DNA of 64,000 nt from Roseinatronobacter ekhonensis (GTDB taxonomy: Bacteria > Pseudomonadota > Alphaproteobacteria > Rhodobacterales > Rhodobacteraceae): the NCBI RefSeq assembly GCF_900499075.1, contig NZ_UIHC01000002.1, positions 116,406 through 180,405 of the forward strand. The letters are read 5' to 3'. Below are positions 8,291 through 17,303 of this stretch, one piece after another (positions within the stretch are counted from its first letter, which is position 1; every line of letters begins with the position of its first letter). The position numbers were made by a program, and so were the translations under genes. The notes beneath the pieces are model-generated. The model did not search any database, was not told the origin of the DNA, and saw only the letters and a list, made by a program, of their open reading frames with translations.

Positions 8291-8317
8291 CAAGCCCCGG
8301 GAGGAGGGTAGGGCCTG
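8291..8317 (-). ncRNA. CcsR-like hairpin, promoter-proximal copy
   Basis: RNA stem CAGGCCC pairs with GGGCUUG (one G-U), loop with CCUCCUCCC at 8299-8307. It begins five bases after the DUF1127 stop codon. Confidence 0.75.
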
Positions 8318-8321
8318 AAAC

Positions 8322-8534
8322 TCAATTCTCGAACGCGGCCTCGTAGGCGAGGCGCGAAATCATGGAACGGCTGATGCCCAGATCATCCAGCTCGCGCGTG
8401 GTGAGGGCATTCAGTTCCGCGTAGGTTCTGTTATAAACGCGACGACGCGCAAACGCGTCGGCAATGCGACCGAACAACCCGCCAAATGGCGCACGAAAGC
8501 TGCCGATGCCGATATTTTCTGCAATATGTGCCAT
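8322..8534 (-). CDS. ccaF1: DUF1127 small protein, CcaF1-like
   Basis: A 70-residue, arginine-rich protein ending in the DUF1127 signature (RVYNRTYAELNALTTRELDDLGISRSMI). The frame is open further upstream, but ATG 8532-8534 has AAGGTG about ten bases before it and gives the normal family length. In R. sphaeroides the 71-residue DUF1127 protein CcaF1 (RSP_6037) is encoded directly upstream of the CcsR RNAs and influences their processing. The same arrangement is present here, with the gene followed immediately by six CcsR-like hairpins. The DUF1127 call is firm; the ccaF1 orthology is inferred from synteny and size. Confidence 0.85.
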   Translation of the reverse strand: MAHIAENIGIGSFRAPFGGLFGRIADAFARRRVYNRTYAELNALTTRELDDLGISRSMISRLAYEAAFEN

Positions 8535-8863
8535 TATGATGCACCTTTTGTTTCGCTGTGGCCGTCGCGGCCCTGTTGAAGTTGAAGATAGGGAATTGCT
8601 GCGCTTGCACAATGCAGAATGCTGCAATGCCGCTATGCGCTAGAGTCATGCTTACGCTAGGTAAATTTGCAATCTGCACCATCATTGTGCGGGGCGCGCC
8701 GTCATTTGACAAAAACCTGTGCATTCAATGTCTGATTTCGGTGTCATGGCCCGGAATTCGGGCCTTTGGTGTGCCGGCGCCGCTTTGTGCCGACCACGGA
8801 GATGGCCCCTTGTCGCACGCCCTGCGATGCCCATTTATTCACCAAGTAAGTATGGAGCACCTT
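8535..8863. other. Divergent intergenic region with ATGC-type short repeats
   Basis: This 329-bp region separates the divergent DUF1127 and mrp genes and holds no convincing gene. It contains AATGC at 8611, 8618 and 8626 and related TATGC/CATGC at 8634 and 8647, spaced 7-8 bp apart for the first four. This looks like an operator or a chance cluster upstream of the DUF1127 gene. A perfect TTGACA lies at 8706-8711 on plus, but no matching -10 box follows, so no promoter is called. Confidence 0.3.
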
Positions 8864-9922
8864 ATGACCCCGATGCGCGAAACGATTCTCGAAGCCCTCG
8901 ACTCGGTCGCTTTGCCCGATGGCGGCACGCTTGTAGCGCGCGATCTTGTCCGCGCCTTGGTGGTGGATGGCAATTCGGTGCGATTTGTCATCGAAACCCC
9001 CACAGCTGAGATTGCAAAGACCTATACAGACGTGCGCGCTGCGGCAGAGCGTGCAGTCGCGGCGCTGCCCGGCGTGCAGTCTGTGGCGGTCGCGCTGACG
9101 GCGCATACGCCCCCCAAACCCGCGCCAAGCCTGAAGGTCGGGCGCCACCCGACCCCGCAAGAAGGGCGCCAGCCCGTGCCCGGCGTGACCAACCTGATCG
9201 CGATCGGGTCGGGAAAAGGGGGTGTGGGCAAATCCACCGTCGCGGCCAATCTGGCCGTGGCGCTCGCGCGTCAGGGGTTGCGGGTCGGACTGCTGGACGC
9301 TGACATTTACGGACCAAGCCAGCCCAAAATGATGGGCGTCGACAAACGCCCGTCCTCTCCCGATGGCAAGCGCATGATCCCGCCCGAAGCGCATGGCGTG
9401 CGCATGATCTCTATCGGGTTGATGCTGAAGGGCGACGATGCGGTCATCTGGCGTGGCCCGATGCTGATGGGAGCCTTGCAACAACTATTGACGCAAGTCG
9501 AATGGGGCCAACTGGATGTGCTGCTGGTGGACATGCCGCCGGGAACTGGGGATATCCAGCTTACCTTGTGCACCAAGTTCGAGGTGCGCGGCGCGCTTGT
9601 TGTGTCGACACCGCAAGATGTTGCGCTGCTGGATGCCCGCAAGGCGCTCCGTGCATTCCAGACCCTGAAAACGCCCGTGCTGGGCCTGATCGAGAATATG
9701 TCGACCTTCATCTGCCCGAAATGCGGCCATGAAGAGCATATTTTCGGGGATGGCGGCGTACGGCGTGAGGCCGAAAAACAAGGGCTGCCGTTTCTGGGAG
9801 AGTTGCCGCTCAGTCTGGAAGTGCGGTTGGCGGGTGACGGCGGCGTGCCGGTCGCGGCCACGGATAGCCCTGTCGCCGAGGCCTACACGCGCATCGCCAC
9901 CCAGATGATCGCGGCGCTCTGA
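8864..9922 (+). CDS. mrp: Mrp/ApbC-type iron-sulfur cluster carrier ATPase
   Basis: P-loop NTPase that carries and delivers Fe-S clusters in the cytosol. The N-terminal ~85 residues form a DUF59/MIP18-like domain (ETILEALDSVALPDGG ... VVDGNSVRFVIETP). The MinD/ParA-like domain follows, with the deviant Walker A GKGGVGKST (about residue 118) and VLLVDMPPGTGD. The carrier motif CPKCGH (about residue 282) gives the two cluster-binding cysteines. ATG 8864 has GGAG six bases upstream; an in-frame ATG at 8852 lacks a good site. The gene is monocistronic, ended by the terminator at 10006-10045. Confidence 0.95.
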   Translation: MTPMRETILEALDSVALPDGGTLVARDLVRALVVDGNSVRFVIETPTAEIAKTYTDVRAAAERAVAALPGVQSVAVALTAHTPPKPAPSLKVGRHPTPQEGRQPVPGVTNLIAIGSGKGGVGKSTVAANLAVALARQGLRVGLLDADIYGPSQPKMMGVDKRPSSPDGKRMIPPEAHGVRMISIGLMLKGDDAVIWRGPMLMGALQQLLTQVEWGQLDVLLVDMPPGTGDIQLTLCTKFEVRGALVVSTPQDVALLDARKALRAFQTLKTPVLGLIENMSTFICPKCGHEEHIFGDGGVRREAEKQGLPFLGELPLSLEVRLAGDGGVPVAATDSPVAEAYTRIATQMIAAL

Positions 9923-10005
9923 CGGTCTAGAACCCGGCTTGGGTGGGGTCAAGACTGTCTGCTGGGACTGCATGGAATCTGCTTTCGCCGGTCTTGAAGG
10001 CGGCT

Positions 10006-10045
10006 ACGCACGAATCACTCCACCGTGATTCGTGCGTGTTTTTTG
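10006..10045 (+). terminator. Rho-independent terminator after mrp
   Basis: Perfect 13-bp inverted repeat (10006-10018 with 10026-10038), 7-nt loop, followed by GTTTTTT. It lies about 85 bp after the mrp stop. Confidence 0.85.
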
Positions 10046-10490
10046 TGGAATTCAGCCCTGAACCCGTGTTTTCTGTGGCGAAGGGGCAACATACTCACGG
10101 TCACCGAAAACTCATCGGGATTTCACGGGAATGAATTTTCCAAGTTCGATCTTTCAGCATTTTGCCTTCTATATTGATGTGATCTGTTTTTGTTCTCACT
10201 ATATATAGACAAACTGGCGAATACACATCGCCAAATACTGTATCTAGTTCCACCGGGGCGGCCGAAATTCTGGTAGATCCAGCCAATTGGTGATTGATTA
10301 CCATGAAATCCCGTGGCAATCATTGTTCCAAGATAAACGGGCAGCACAGGGGCACCAAGACCCCACCGAGGCAGAGTTCATACAGGCACCCGCTTTATCT
10401 GCAAAAAACACAGATCCGGCGCGCTCGCGAGTAGCATCCCCTCCCCCCAAGGAAGCGAGCGCCAACCGGGCACCCAGCGATGGGACAGTC
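10046..10490. other. Gene-free, partly AT-rich region upstream of the dcw cluster
   Basis: No supported gene. From about 10120 to 10330 the composition drops well below the surrounding coding sequence, including an ACTATATATAG stretch and a small hairpin TGGCGA/TCGCCA (10215-10220 with 10228-10233). Short open frames on minus start with TTG and have no recognisable features. This is the expected place for the mraZ promoter, but no convincing -35/-10 pair was found. Confidence 0.4.
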
Positions 10491-10528
10491 GGCGGATCGG
10501 GCAGTGGCAGCAGCTCGATCCGCCGTTT
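10491..10528 (+). promoter_or_regulatory. Leader stem-loop with T-rich tail before mraZ
   Basis: A perfect 9-bp stem (10491-10499 with 10516-10524) is followed by GTTTTC, 50 bp before the mraZ start. It could act as a terminator or attenuator in the dcw leader. No leader peptide or alternative antiterminator was identified, so the role is inferred. Confidence 0.4.
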
Positions 10529-10578
10529 TCATTTGGGGCGCCTGATACGCGCCCTGCGCAGACGAAGGACCGCCCAAC

Positions 10579-11139
10579 GTGGCACGCAGGTTCAGAGGCT
10601 CTTTCCACCAGAAGGTGGACAGCAAGGGTCGGGTGTCTATCCCGGCCAGCTTCCGGCGCGTGGTCGAAGCGGGTGACCCCGACTGGACCGAAGGTTTGCG
10701 CCCCAATCTTGTCATCGTTTACGGGTTAGACAGCCAGAAGCGGCTGGATTGCTACACGTTGAACGGGATCGAGGATATCGAGGAGCGCATCGACCTGATG
10801 CAACCCGGCAGCCCCGAACGCGAAACGCTGGAACTGACCTTTCACGGCCACGCGTCAGATGTGCAGATCGACGAGGATGGCCGGATCGTGTTGCCCCAGC
10901 GTCTGCGCGACAAGCTGGGGCTGGAGCCGAACGAGGCCGCGCTGTTCATGGCGCGCGGCGATCATTTCCAGATATGGAAGGATGACACGTTCAATGCGGT
11001 CAAGTCAGAGCGCACAGAGGTGTTCCTGTCCGATCAGGCCCCCGATTTCGACCCGCGCATCCATCTGCCGCCCCGCCCCGCCAGCGCCGTGGGCACAGAG
11101 GCCGACCTGATGCGCGACCTGCTTGCGCGCCGCCGCTGA
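10579..11139 (+). CDS. mraZ: Transcriptional regulator MraZ
   Basis: MraZ is a DNA-binding SpoVT/AbrB-fold protein, first in the division and cell-wall cluster, which it represses. The protein has 186 residues with two DxxGR modules ([14 protein letters not shown] at about 13-26 and [19 protein letters not shown] at about 96-114), the diagnostic repeat of the family. Its C-terminal extension beyond about residue 140 makes it longer than E. coli MraZ (152). It starts at GTG 10579 with AAGGA ten bases upstream. Directly followed by rsmH. No clear TGGGN direct-repeat operator was found upstream. Confidence 0.95.
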   Translation: MARRFRGSFHQKVDSKGRVSIPASFRRVVEAGDPDWTEGLRPNLVIVYGLDSQKRLDCYTLNGIEDIEERIDLMQPGSPERETLELTFHGHASDVQIDEDGRIVLPQRLRDKLGLEPNEAALFMARGDHFQIWKDDTFNAVKSERTEVFLSDQAPDFDPRIHLPPRPASAVGTEADLMRDLLARRR

Positions 11140-11144
11140 GTGTG

Positions 11145-12119
11145 ATGTCCGATCAAAACCCGCATATCCCTGTTCTGCTACAGCCCATCCTGACGCATCT
11201 GGCCCCGATTTCGGGGGTTTGGCTGGATGGCACATTGGGCGCGGGCGGCTATGCGCGCGAATTGTTGCGCGCGGGCGTCGACCAGTTGATCGGTGTGGAC
11301 CGCGATCCCCTTGCGCTGGACATGGCGCGCGATTGGGGGGCTGAATTTGGCGACCGGCTGCGGCTGGTTCAGGGAAATTTCGCGCAACTGGACGAACATG
11401 CGGGCCAGCCATTGGACGGGGTCGTTCTGGACCTGGGTGTGTCGAGCATGCAGTTGGACCTGCCTGAGCGCGGGTTCTCTTTTGGTAAGGATGGCCCGCT
11501 GGACATGCGCATGTCGCAATCCGGCCCTTTGGCCCGCGATATCGTGAATGGTGCCAGTGAAGAGACGCTTGCGGATATCCTGTTCCATTACGGTGAGGAA
11601 CGTGCCAGCCGCCGGATTGCCCGCGCTATCCTGCGCGCGCGCACCGACGCGCCGATAGAGCGCACTGGCCAGTTGGCGCAGATCGTGGCGGGCTGCCTGC
11701 CGCGACCGAAACCGGGACAAAGCAACCCCGCCACACGCAGTTTTCAAGGTTTGCGCATTGCCGTGAATGCCGAGTTTGATGCGCTGATCGACGGGCTCGA
11801 AGCGGCGGAACGTGCGCTGAAACCCGGTGGCAAGCTGGCCGTGGTCAGCTTTCATTCGCTGGAAGACCGGGTTGTGAAACGCTTTCTGGCGCAACGCGCG
11901 GGGCAGGGGGGCGGTGGAAATCGTTTCCTGCCAGAAGCCCCGCAGACCACCGCGCGTTTCACATTGATCGAGAAGAAGGGGGTTTCGGCAGACAGCGCAG
12001 AGCTGGCCGCGAACCCGCGTGCCCGTTCGGCGCGGTTGCGGATGGCTATTCGCACCGATGCCGCGCCCGGCCCTTCAGACCGCAGTGCCTTGGGGTTGCC
12101 CCGTATATCAGAGGTTTAG
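11145..12119 (+). CDS. rsmH: 16S rRNA m4C1402 methyltransferase RsmH
   Basis: Methylates N4 of C1402 in 16S rRNA using S-adenosylmethionine. The 324-residue length, the N-terminal HIPVLLQPI motif, the SAM-binding [28 protein letters not shown] and the C-terminal [16 protein letters not shown] are all typical. The frame begins GTG-ATG at 11142-11147; the ATG is preferred. It is the second dcw gene, five bases after mraZ and three bases before ftsL. Confidence 0.96.
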   Translation: MSDQNPHIPVLLQPILTHLAPISGVWLDGTLGAGGYARELLRAGVDQLIGVDRDPLALDMARDWGAEFGDRLRLVQGNFAQLDEHAGQPLDGVVLDLGVSSMQLDLPERGFSFGKDGPLDMRMSQSGPLARDIVNGASEETLADILFHYGEERASRRIARAILRARTDAPIERTGQLAQIVAGCLPRPKPGQSNPATRSFQGLRIAVNAEFDALIDGLEAAERALKPGGKLAVVSFHSLEDRVVKRFLAQRAGQGGGGNRFLPEAPQTTARFTLIEKKGVSADSAELAANPRARSARLRMAIRTDAAPGPSDRSALGLPRISEV

Positions 12120-12122
12120 CAG

Positions 12123-12509
12123 ATGCGAAGCTTGGTCTATCTGGTCACAGCCCTTGCGGTAATCGGGCTTGCAACATGGGCCTACCGCGAAAACCACCTG
12201 ACGCAGCAGGCGATGAACACCCGCGCCAGCCTTGAGCGGGAAATCGACCGTCTGGAAGGGGAAATTGCCGTTCAGCGGGTGGAATGGGCCTATCTGAATC
12301 GGCCCGACAGGTTGCGTGCACTGGTGGATGTGAATTTTGCCGCGCTGAAGCTTGTGCCCATCACCGCGGAGCATTTCGGAGAGATCGACGAGATTGCCTA
12401 CCCTAGCGCCCCCGCCCGGTTGCAGGTCGGGGCCGGGGTCGAAGTGTTCGGCGCATTGGAGCAGCTATCGGGCACATTGGAGTCTCAAGACGATGAGGTG
12501 CAGCCATGA
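12123..12509 (+). CDS. ftsL: Cell division protein FtsL
   Basis: A 128-residue bitopic protein: short N-terminus, one membrane helix (about 4-19), then a periplasmic coiled coil (about 30-75) with the FtsL-like ...EWAYLNRPDRLRALVD motif. FtsL links the divisome complex FtsQLB to the FtsWI synthase. The sequence is poorly conserved in general, so position between rsmH and ftsI is an important part of the evidence. The stop overlaps the ftsI start (ATGA). Confidence 0.85.
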   Translation: MRSLVYLVTALAVIGLATWAYRENHLTQQAMNTRASLEREIDRLEGEIAVQRVEWAYLNRPDRLRALVDVNFAALKLVPITAEHFGEIDEIAYPSAPARLQVGAGVEVFGALEQLSGTLESQDDEVQP

Positions 12510-14293
12510 TCCGCACGCCATTGCGCCCGCTGGCGCGCATTCTGAAGGCGCGCGAGCAGGGTCAGGACCCTGCGTGCATAGAGCAGGAAAACCTGCGCCT
12601 GCGGCGTCAGGAATTGCGCGACACGGGCCGCGTGCGGGCCGAGGTGCGGCTGTTGGTGCTGGCGTTGATCTTTCTGTCCGGCTTTGTCCTGCTGGGCGCG
12701 CGCATGGGTCTGCTGGCTGCAACCGAGCCGTTGGAACTGCGCGTCGGCATGGTCGAGAATATCTCTGGCGCGCGGGCGGATATCACTGACCGCAACGGTC
12801 GCGTGCTGGCGACAAATCTGGCGACCCACGCGCTTTATGCGGAAACCCGTCGCATGGTCGATCCCGAGCGCGCGGCGGTCGAGCTTGGCCGCATTTTCCC
12901 AGAGATGGATGTCGCCCGCCTTGCCGCCCGGTTCACCGATCCTGACCGCCGCTTCGTCTGGGTCCGCACACGCCTTTCGCCGGAACAGCAACAGGCGGTG
13001 CATGACATCGGAGAGCCGGGGCTGATGTTCGGCCCGCGCAAGATGCGCGTCTATCCCAACGGGCGCATGGCTGCGCATGTTCTGGGCGGTGCGCGCTTTG
13101 GCGAGCAGGGGGTGCGCGCGGCGGAACTTCTGGGTGTCGCCGGGGCGGAGCTGTACTTCGAAGACCGCCTGCGCGATCCGGCCCGCGCCAACCAACCTTT
13201 GCGGCTGTCGCTTGATCTGCCGATACAGGCGACGGTTACAGAGGTGTTGTCGGGCGGCATGACCGTTCTGAACGCCCGCGGTGCAAGTGCGGTGCTGATG
13301 GACGCGCAGACCGGCGAGGTGTTGAGCCTTGTGTCGTTACCAGATTTTGACCCCAATGACCGCCCCGCACCACCCACCGAGGGCGAACCGGCTGATAGCC
13401 CGCTCTTCAACCGCGCTGTGCAAGGCTATTACGAGCTTGGCTCGGTCATGAAAGCCTTTGCCGTGGCGCAGGCGCTGGACGAGGGCGAAGTGACGCCTGA
13501 TACGACCATCAATACCCGTGGCCCGCTGAAATGGGGCCGGTTCGAGATTGAGGATTTCCGCGACTACGGATCGGAAATGTCAGTCACGAAGGTGATGGTG
13601 AAATCGTCGAATATCGGTACGGCGCGCATGATGCAGGAGATCGGTCCAGACCGGCAGCAGGCGTTCCTGCGCCGATTCGGATTGTTGGAGTCAGCGCAGA
13701 TTGAGCTGTCAGAAGCCGCGCGTGCCCGTCCCTTGTTGCCCGACCCGTGGTCGGAACTGTCGGCCATGACCATCTCTTACGGGCATGGCATGACGACCAG
13801 CCCTGTGGCGCTGGCCGCTGGCTACGCAAGCCTGGTCAATGGCGGGCGTCTTGTAACACCGACATTGCTGCGCCGCGACAGCGTTCCAGAGGGCGCGCAG
13901 GTCATCCACCCCGGCACATCGGCGCAGATGCGCCAGATATTGCATCGGGTCGTGCATGAGGGAACTGCCTCTTTCGCGCGTATTCCGGGGTATCCGGTGG
14001 GGGGCAAGACCGGCTCTGCCGACAAGCCCGGCCCGAATGGCGGCTACAAGGAAGATGCGGTTCTGGCCACCTTTGCCAGCGTGTTCCCGTCGCATGACCC
14101 GAAATATGTTCTGATCGTCACGCTGGACGAGGCCGTGGACACCACCGGCCCCGAACCGCGCCGCACCGCAGGCTGGACGGCGGTCCCGATGGCTGCCGAG
14201 ATCACCCGGCGCGTGGCGCCGCTTCTGGGTCTGCGCCCGGTGCCGCTGGCCGAAGCCGAGTCGCGCTTGCAGGCGGACGCCCGCGCGCAATGA
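12506..14293 (+). CDS. ftsI: Septal peptidoglycan transpeptidase FtsI (PBP3)
   Basis: Class B penicillin-binding protein that crosslinks septal peptidoglycan. The 595-residue protein has a cytoplasmic N-terminus, one membrane anchor (about 50-70), the PBP dimerisation domain and the transpeptidase domain. Active-site motifs are visible: SVMK (about residue 312), SSN (about 367) and KTGS (about 500). It overlaps ftsL by 4 nt and is followed by murE. Confidence 0.97.
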   Translation: MIRTPLRPLARILKAREQGQDPACIEQENLRLRRQELRDTGRVRAEVRLLVLALIFLSGFVLLGARMGLLAATEPLELRVGMVENISGARADITDRNGRVLATNLATHALYAETRRMVDPERAAVELGRIFPEMDVARLAARFTDPDRRFVWVRTRLSPEQQQAVHDIGEPGLMFGPRKMRVYPNGRMAAHVLGGARFGEQGVRAAELLGVAGAELYFEDRLRDPARANQPLRLSLDLPIQATVTEVLSGGMTVLNARGASAVLMDAQTGEVLSLVSLPDFDPNDRPAPPTEGEPADSPLFNRAVQGYYELGSVMKAFAVAQALDEGEVTPDTTINTRGPLKWGRFEIEDFRDYGSEMSVTKVMVKSSNIGTARMMQEIGPDRQQAFLRRFGLLESAQIELSEAARARPLLPDPWSELSAMTISYGHGMTTSPVALAAGYASLVNGGRLVTPTLLRRDSVPEGAQVIHPGTSAQMRQILHRVVHEGTASFARIPGYPVGGKTGSADKPGPNGGYKEDAVLATFASVFPSHDPKYVLIVTLDEAVDTTGPEPRRTAGWTAVPMAAEITRRVAPLLGLRPVPLAEAESRLQADARAQ

Positions 14294-14391
14294 CCGATCA
14301 TGCCGCGCGGGCCATTGAACCTGTGCGGCAAAACGGGGTAACAGGTTTGCGATCCGGCGTGTTGCGCCGACCTTCAAAAAGGAACCCGCGC

Positions 14392-15876
14392 GTGTCCGAT
14401 TTGCCCGCCCGCCCGCTGTCAGAGCTTGGCCTGAACCCAAGTCGCGGCGGCAATGTGGTTATCACCGGCATCGGGCTGGACAGTCGCAGCTTGCGTGCGG
14501 GAATGTTGTTCGCCGCTTTGCCCGGCAGCCGTGTACACGGGGCAGACTACATCGCGACGGCGCTGGCGCGTGGCGCGCGCGCCATCCTGACCGACCGCGC
14601 GGGCGCAAAGATCGCAGCGCAGGCGCTGGCCGGGGCCGATGCTGCGCTGGTGCTGGCCGAAGACCCGCGCGCCGCCCTGTCCGGAGCGGCGGCGTTGTGG
14701 TTCGGCGCCCAGCCTGCCGTCATGGCTGCTGTGACCGGCACCAATGGCAAGACCTCTGTCGCCAGTTTTACGCGCCAACTCTGGGCCCTGATGGGGCATG
14801 ACGCGGCCAATCTGGGCACAACCGGGGTCGAGGGCGCCTACAGTGCTGCATTGGGCCACACCACCCCCGATAGTGTGACATTGCACCGCCTGCTGGCGGA
14901 TATGGCCCGCGAGGGGGTGACACATTGCGCGATGGAAGCGTCCTCGCACGGGCTGGACCAACGGCGGCTTGACGGCGTTACGCTGCGTGCGGCGGGGTTT
15001 ACCAACTTCACCCAGGACCATCTGGATTATCACGGCACAATGGATGCCTATTTTCAGGCCAAGGCGCTGTTGTTCGAGCGTCTTCTGCCCGAGGACGGGG
15101 TTGCGGTGCTGAACATGGACGACCCGCGCGGGCCGGACCTGCTGGCCATTGCCGAAGCGCGCGGGCTTGGCACGCTCACTGTCGGGCATGATGCCGATGC
15201 GGACCTGCGGCTGCTTGGTCAGCGTTTTGACGCTGCCGGACAAATCCTGCGGTTTTCCTATGATGGCGTGACCTATCAGCAAAACCTGTCCCTGATCGGC
15301 GGATTTCAGGCCGAAAACGTGCTGGTGGCCTACGGTCTTGTGCTGGCCTGCGGTGGCGACCCGGCCGAAGCTGCGGCCCATCTGCCGCGCTTGCAGGGCG
15401 TGCGCGGACGCATGCAGCAGGCGGGAACGCGCGCAAACGGCGCGACGGTCTTTGTGGATTACGCCCACACGCCAGACGCGTTGGCGGTCGCGCTGCAAGC
15501 CTTGCGCCCGCATGTGATGGGCCGTCTTGTTGTGGTTTTCGGGGCCGGTGGCGACCGCGACCGAACGAAGCGCCCCCTGATGGGACAGGCCGCCGCGCAA
15601 TACGCTGATGTTGTATTTGTGACAGACGACAACCCAAGATCGGAAGATCCAGCCACTATCCGTGCAGAGATTTTGAAAGTCTGCCCCGGCGCAACCGAAG
15701 TGCCCGACCGTGCAGAAGCGATCCTGCGAGGGGTGGATGCGCTTGGTCCGGGCGACGCGCTGCTGATTGCGGGCAAGGGCCATGAAACCGGCCAGATCGT
15801 GGGCGATACCGTGTATCCGTTCGATGATCTAGAACAGGCGTCGCTGGCCATCGCCGCGCTGGAGGAGCGCGCATGA
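14392..15876 (+). CDS. murE: UDP-MurNAc-tripeptide synthetase MurE (meso-DAP adding)
   Basis: Adds the third amino acid to the peptidoglycan precursor in the cytoplasm. The P-loop GTNGKTSVASF lies near residue 120, and DNPR followed by SEDPA (about 413) is the meso-diaminopimelate specificity motif, so this is the DAP-adding enzyme. The frame is open from ATG 14290, which overlaps the ftsI stop, but the GTG at 14392 has AAAAAGGA eight bases upstream and gives the normal family length of 494 residues. The murE stop overlaps the murF start by four bases. Confidence 0.96.
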   Translation: MSDLPARPLSELGLNPSRGGNVVITGIGLDSRSLRAGMLFAALPGSRVHGADYIATALARGARAILTDRAGAKIAAQALAGADAALVLAEDPRAALSGAAALWFGAQPAVMAAVTGTNGKTSVASFTRQLWALMGHDAANLGTTGVEGAYSAALGHTTPDSVTLHRLLADMAREGVTHCAMEASSHGLDQRRLDGVTLRAAGFTNFTQDHLDYHGTMDAYFQAKALLFERLLPEDGVAVLNMDDPRGPDLLAIAEARGLGTLTVGHDADADLRLLGQRFDAAGQILRFSYDGVTYQQNLSLIGGFQAENVLVAYGLVLACGGDPAEAAAHLPRLQGVRGRMQQAGTRANGATVFVDYAHTPDALAVALQALRPHVMGRLVVVFGAGGDRDRTKRPLMGQAAAQYADVVFVTDDNPRSEDPATIRAEILKVCPGATEVPDRAEAILRGVDALGPGDALLIAGKGHETGQIVGDTVYPFDDLEQASLAIAALEERA

Positions 15877-17303
15877 CCCTCTGGGCCGCCGCAGATGCCG
15901 CCGAAGCAACCGGCGGGCGTGTCACGTCCGATTGGCGGGCCGACGGCATTTCCATAGACACCCGCAGCCTGCAACCGGGCGATCTATTCATTGCGCTGTC
16001 TGCTGCGCGCGACGGGCATGATTTCGTCGCAGATGCGCTTGCCAAAGGTGCTGCGGCGGCCGTGGTCTCGCGCGTGCCAGAGGGCGTGGCGCCTGACGCT
16101 CCCCTGCTTGTCGTGCCAGATGTTATGGATGCCCTGCGCGCCTTGGGTTCGGCAGGGCGGGCCCGCTCACGGGCGCAGGTCATCGGCATTACCGGGTCTG
16201 TTGGGAAAACCTCAACCAAGGACATGGCCCGCGAGATGCTGGCTGAGTTCGGCAAGGTTCACGCCGCAGAAGCCAGTTTCAACAATCATTGGGGGGTGCC
16301 CGTCACGCTTGCGCGCCTGCCGCAAGACGCCGATTTCGCCGTTATAGAGATGGGCATGAGCAATGCCGGAGAGATCGCGCCGCTTACGGCGCTTGCCCGC
16401 CCAAATGTTGCAATAGTGACAGCGGTTGCGCCCGCCCACCTCGAATCCTTGGGAAGTCTGGACGCGATAGCGCAGGAAAAGGCAAGTATCTTTGCCGGCC
16501 TGGAACCCGGTGGCACCGCCATCTACCCGGCTGGCCTGCCCACCAGCCCTATTCTTGACGCTGCGGCGGCCGACCACGCAGCATCCTGTTTGCCTTTCGG
16601 GGAAGGTGACCTTCCCCTGCATTTGCATGACATCCGCCAGACGGAAACCGCCCTTGTGCTGCGGGCCAAGGTCGGGCGTATGGCGCTTGCGGTGCGGCTG
16701 GTCAATTCCGGCGCACATGCGGCTGGCAATGCGCTGGCCTGCCTTGGCGTGGCCCATGCGCTGGGGCTCGATCTTGCGCGCGCGGCACTTGCGCTCGGGC
16801 GATGGCAACCGCCCGCCGGGCGTGGGTTGCGCCAGAAAATCATGCTCGACCCGGTTGAAGAGGCCAGCTTCACTTTGATCGACGACGCGTTCAACGCCAA
16901 TCCGGCATCCATGAGCGCCGCACTCGCGCTTCTGGCCCAGACAAAACCCGGTCCGAACGGGCGGCGTATCGCTATTCTTGGCGACATGCTTGAACTTGGC
17001 CCTGACGCGGGCGCGATGCACGCGGCATTGGCCGGTGATCCTGCCATGGCGCAGGTGCGCCTTGTGCATTGCGTCGGACCGCTTATGGCCAAGCTGCATG
17101 CCGCGCTTCCGCTGCGACAGCGCGGGCGCAGCACCCAAGCGGCAGAAGCGCTTCTGGACCATGTCCACACGCTGGTTGCGCCCGGCGATGTGGTGCTGGT
17201 CAAAGGGTCGAAGGGCAGCCGCGTGTCGCGCGTTGTCGATGCGCTACGCGGACTGGACACGACGTCCTCGCAGAAAAAGGGTTTGCAATGTTATTCTGGC
17301 TGA
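15873..17303 (+). CDS. murF: UDP-MurNAc-tripeptide:D-Ala-D-Ala ligase MurF
   Basis: Adds D-Ala-D-Ala to complete the pentapeptide precursor. The 476-residue Mur-ligase has [13 protein letters not shown] (P-loop, about residue 107), the central NNHWGVP and ...[13 protein letters not shown] motifs, and [12 protein letters not shown] in the C-terminal part. ATGA overlap with murE; its last 16 nt overlap the start of mraY in another frame. Confidence 0.96.
   Translation: MTLWAAADAAEATGGRVTSDWRADGISIDTRSLQPGDLFIALSAARDGHDFVADALAKGAAAAVVSRVPEGVAPDAPLLVVPDVMDALRALGSAGRARSRAQVIGITGSVGKTSTKDMAREMLAEFGKVHAAEASFNNHWGVPVTLARLPQDADFAVIEMGMSNAGEIAPLTALARPNVAIVTAVAPAHLESLGSLDAIAQEKASIFAGLEPGGTAIYPAGLPTSPILDAAAADHAASCLPFGEGDLPLHLHDIRQTETALVLRAKVGRMALAVRLVNSGAHAAGNALACLGVAHALGLDLARAALALGRWQPPAGRGLRQKIMLDPVEEASFTLIDDAFNANPASMSAALALLAQTKPGPNGRRIAILGDMLELGPDAGAMHAALAGDPAMAQVRLVHCVGPLMAKLHAALPLRQRGRSTQAAEALLDHVHTLVAPGDVVLVKGSKGSRVSRVVDALRGLDTTSSQKKGLQCYSG

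Larger units (their letters stand above)
8035..8317 (-). ncRNA. ccsR: Array of six CcsR/'cuckoo'-type small RNA hairpins
   Basis: Six hairpins follow one another on the minus strand, each showing CCTCCTCCC in its loop (motifs at 8048-8056, 8089-8097, 8150-8158, 8186-8194, 8263-8271, 8299-8307). Stem sequences differ completely between copies but remain paired, including G-U pairs, while the loop is invariant; this indicates selection on RNA structure. The array starts five bases after a DUF1127 gene. In Rhodobacter sphaeroides the same arrangement exists as ccaF1 plus four CcsR RNAs (conserved CCUCCUCCC motif), which are processed from one transcript and induced by oxidative and heat stress. 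Homology here is inferred from motif, structure and gene context. A seventh hairpin without the motif (8215-8243) sits between copies 4 and 5. Confidence 0.85.

Noticed and set aside
8035..8320. CRISPR-like array of repeated short sequences
   Set aside because: The repeat core is only nine bases, spacing is irregular (about 28-77 bp between motifs), the flanking sequence forms hairpins, and no cas gene is present. The RNA-hairpin explanation fits better.
8706..8734. mrp promoter at TTGACA
   Set aside because: The -35 is perfect but no acceptable -10 lies 16-18 bp downstream.
10101..10347. Short minus-strand open frames in the AT-rich region
   Set aside because: They start with TTG or lack ribosome sites, show no recognisable domain and lie in a region of odd composition. 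They are probably chance frames.
10481..10505. MraZ operator (TGGGN direct repeats) upstream of mraZ
   Set aside because: Only one clear TGGGA was found; the 10-bp period of further copies expected for MraZ is missing.
14290..14391. Upstream ATG of murE that overlaps the ftsI stop
   Set aside because: It would add 34 residues without family similarity and has no good ribosome site. The GTG at 14392 has a strong one.
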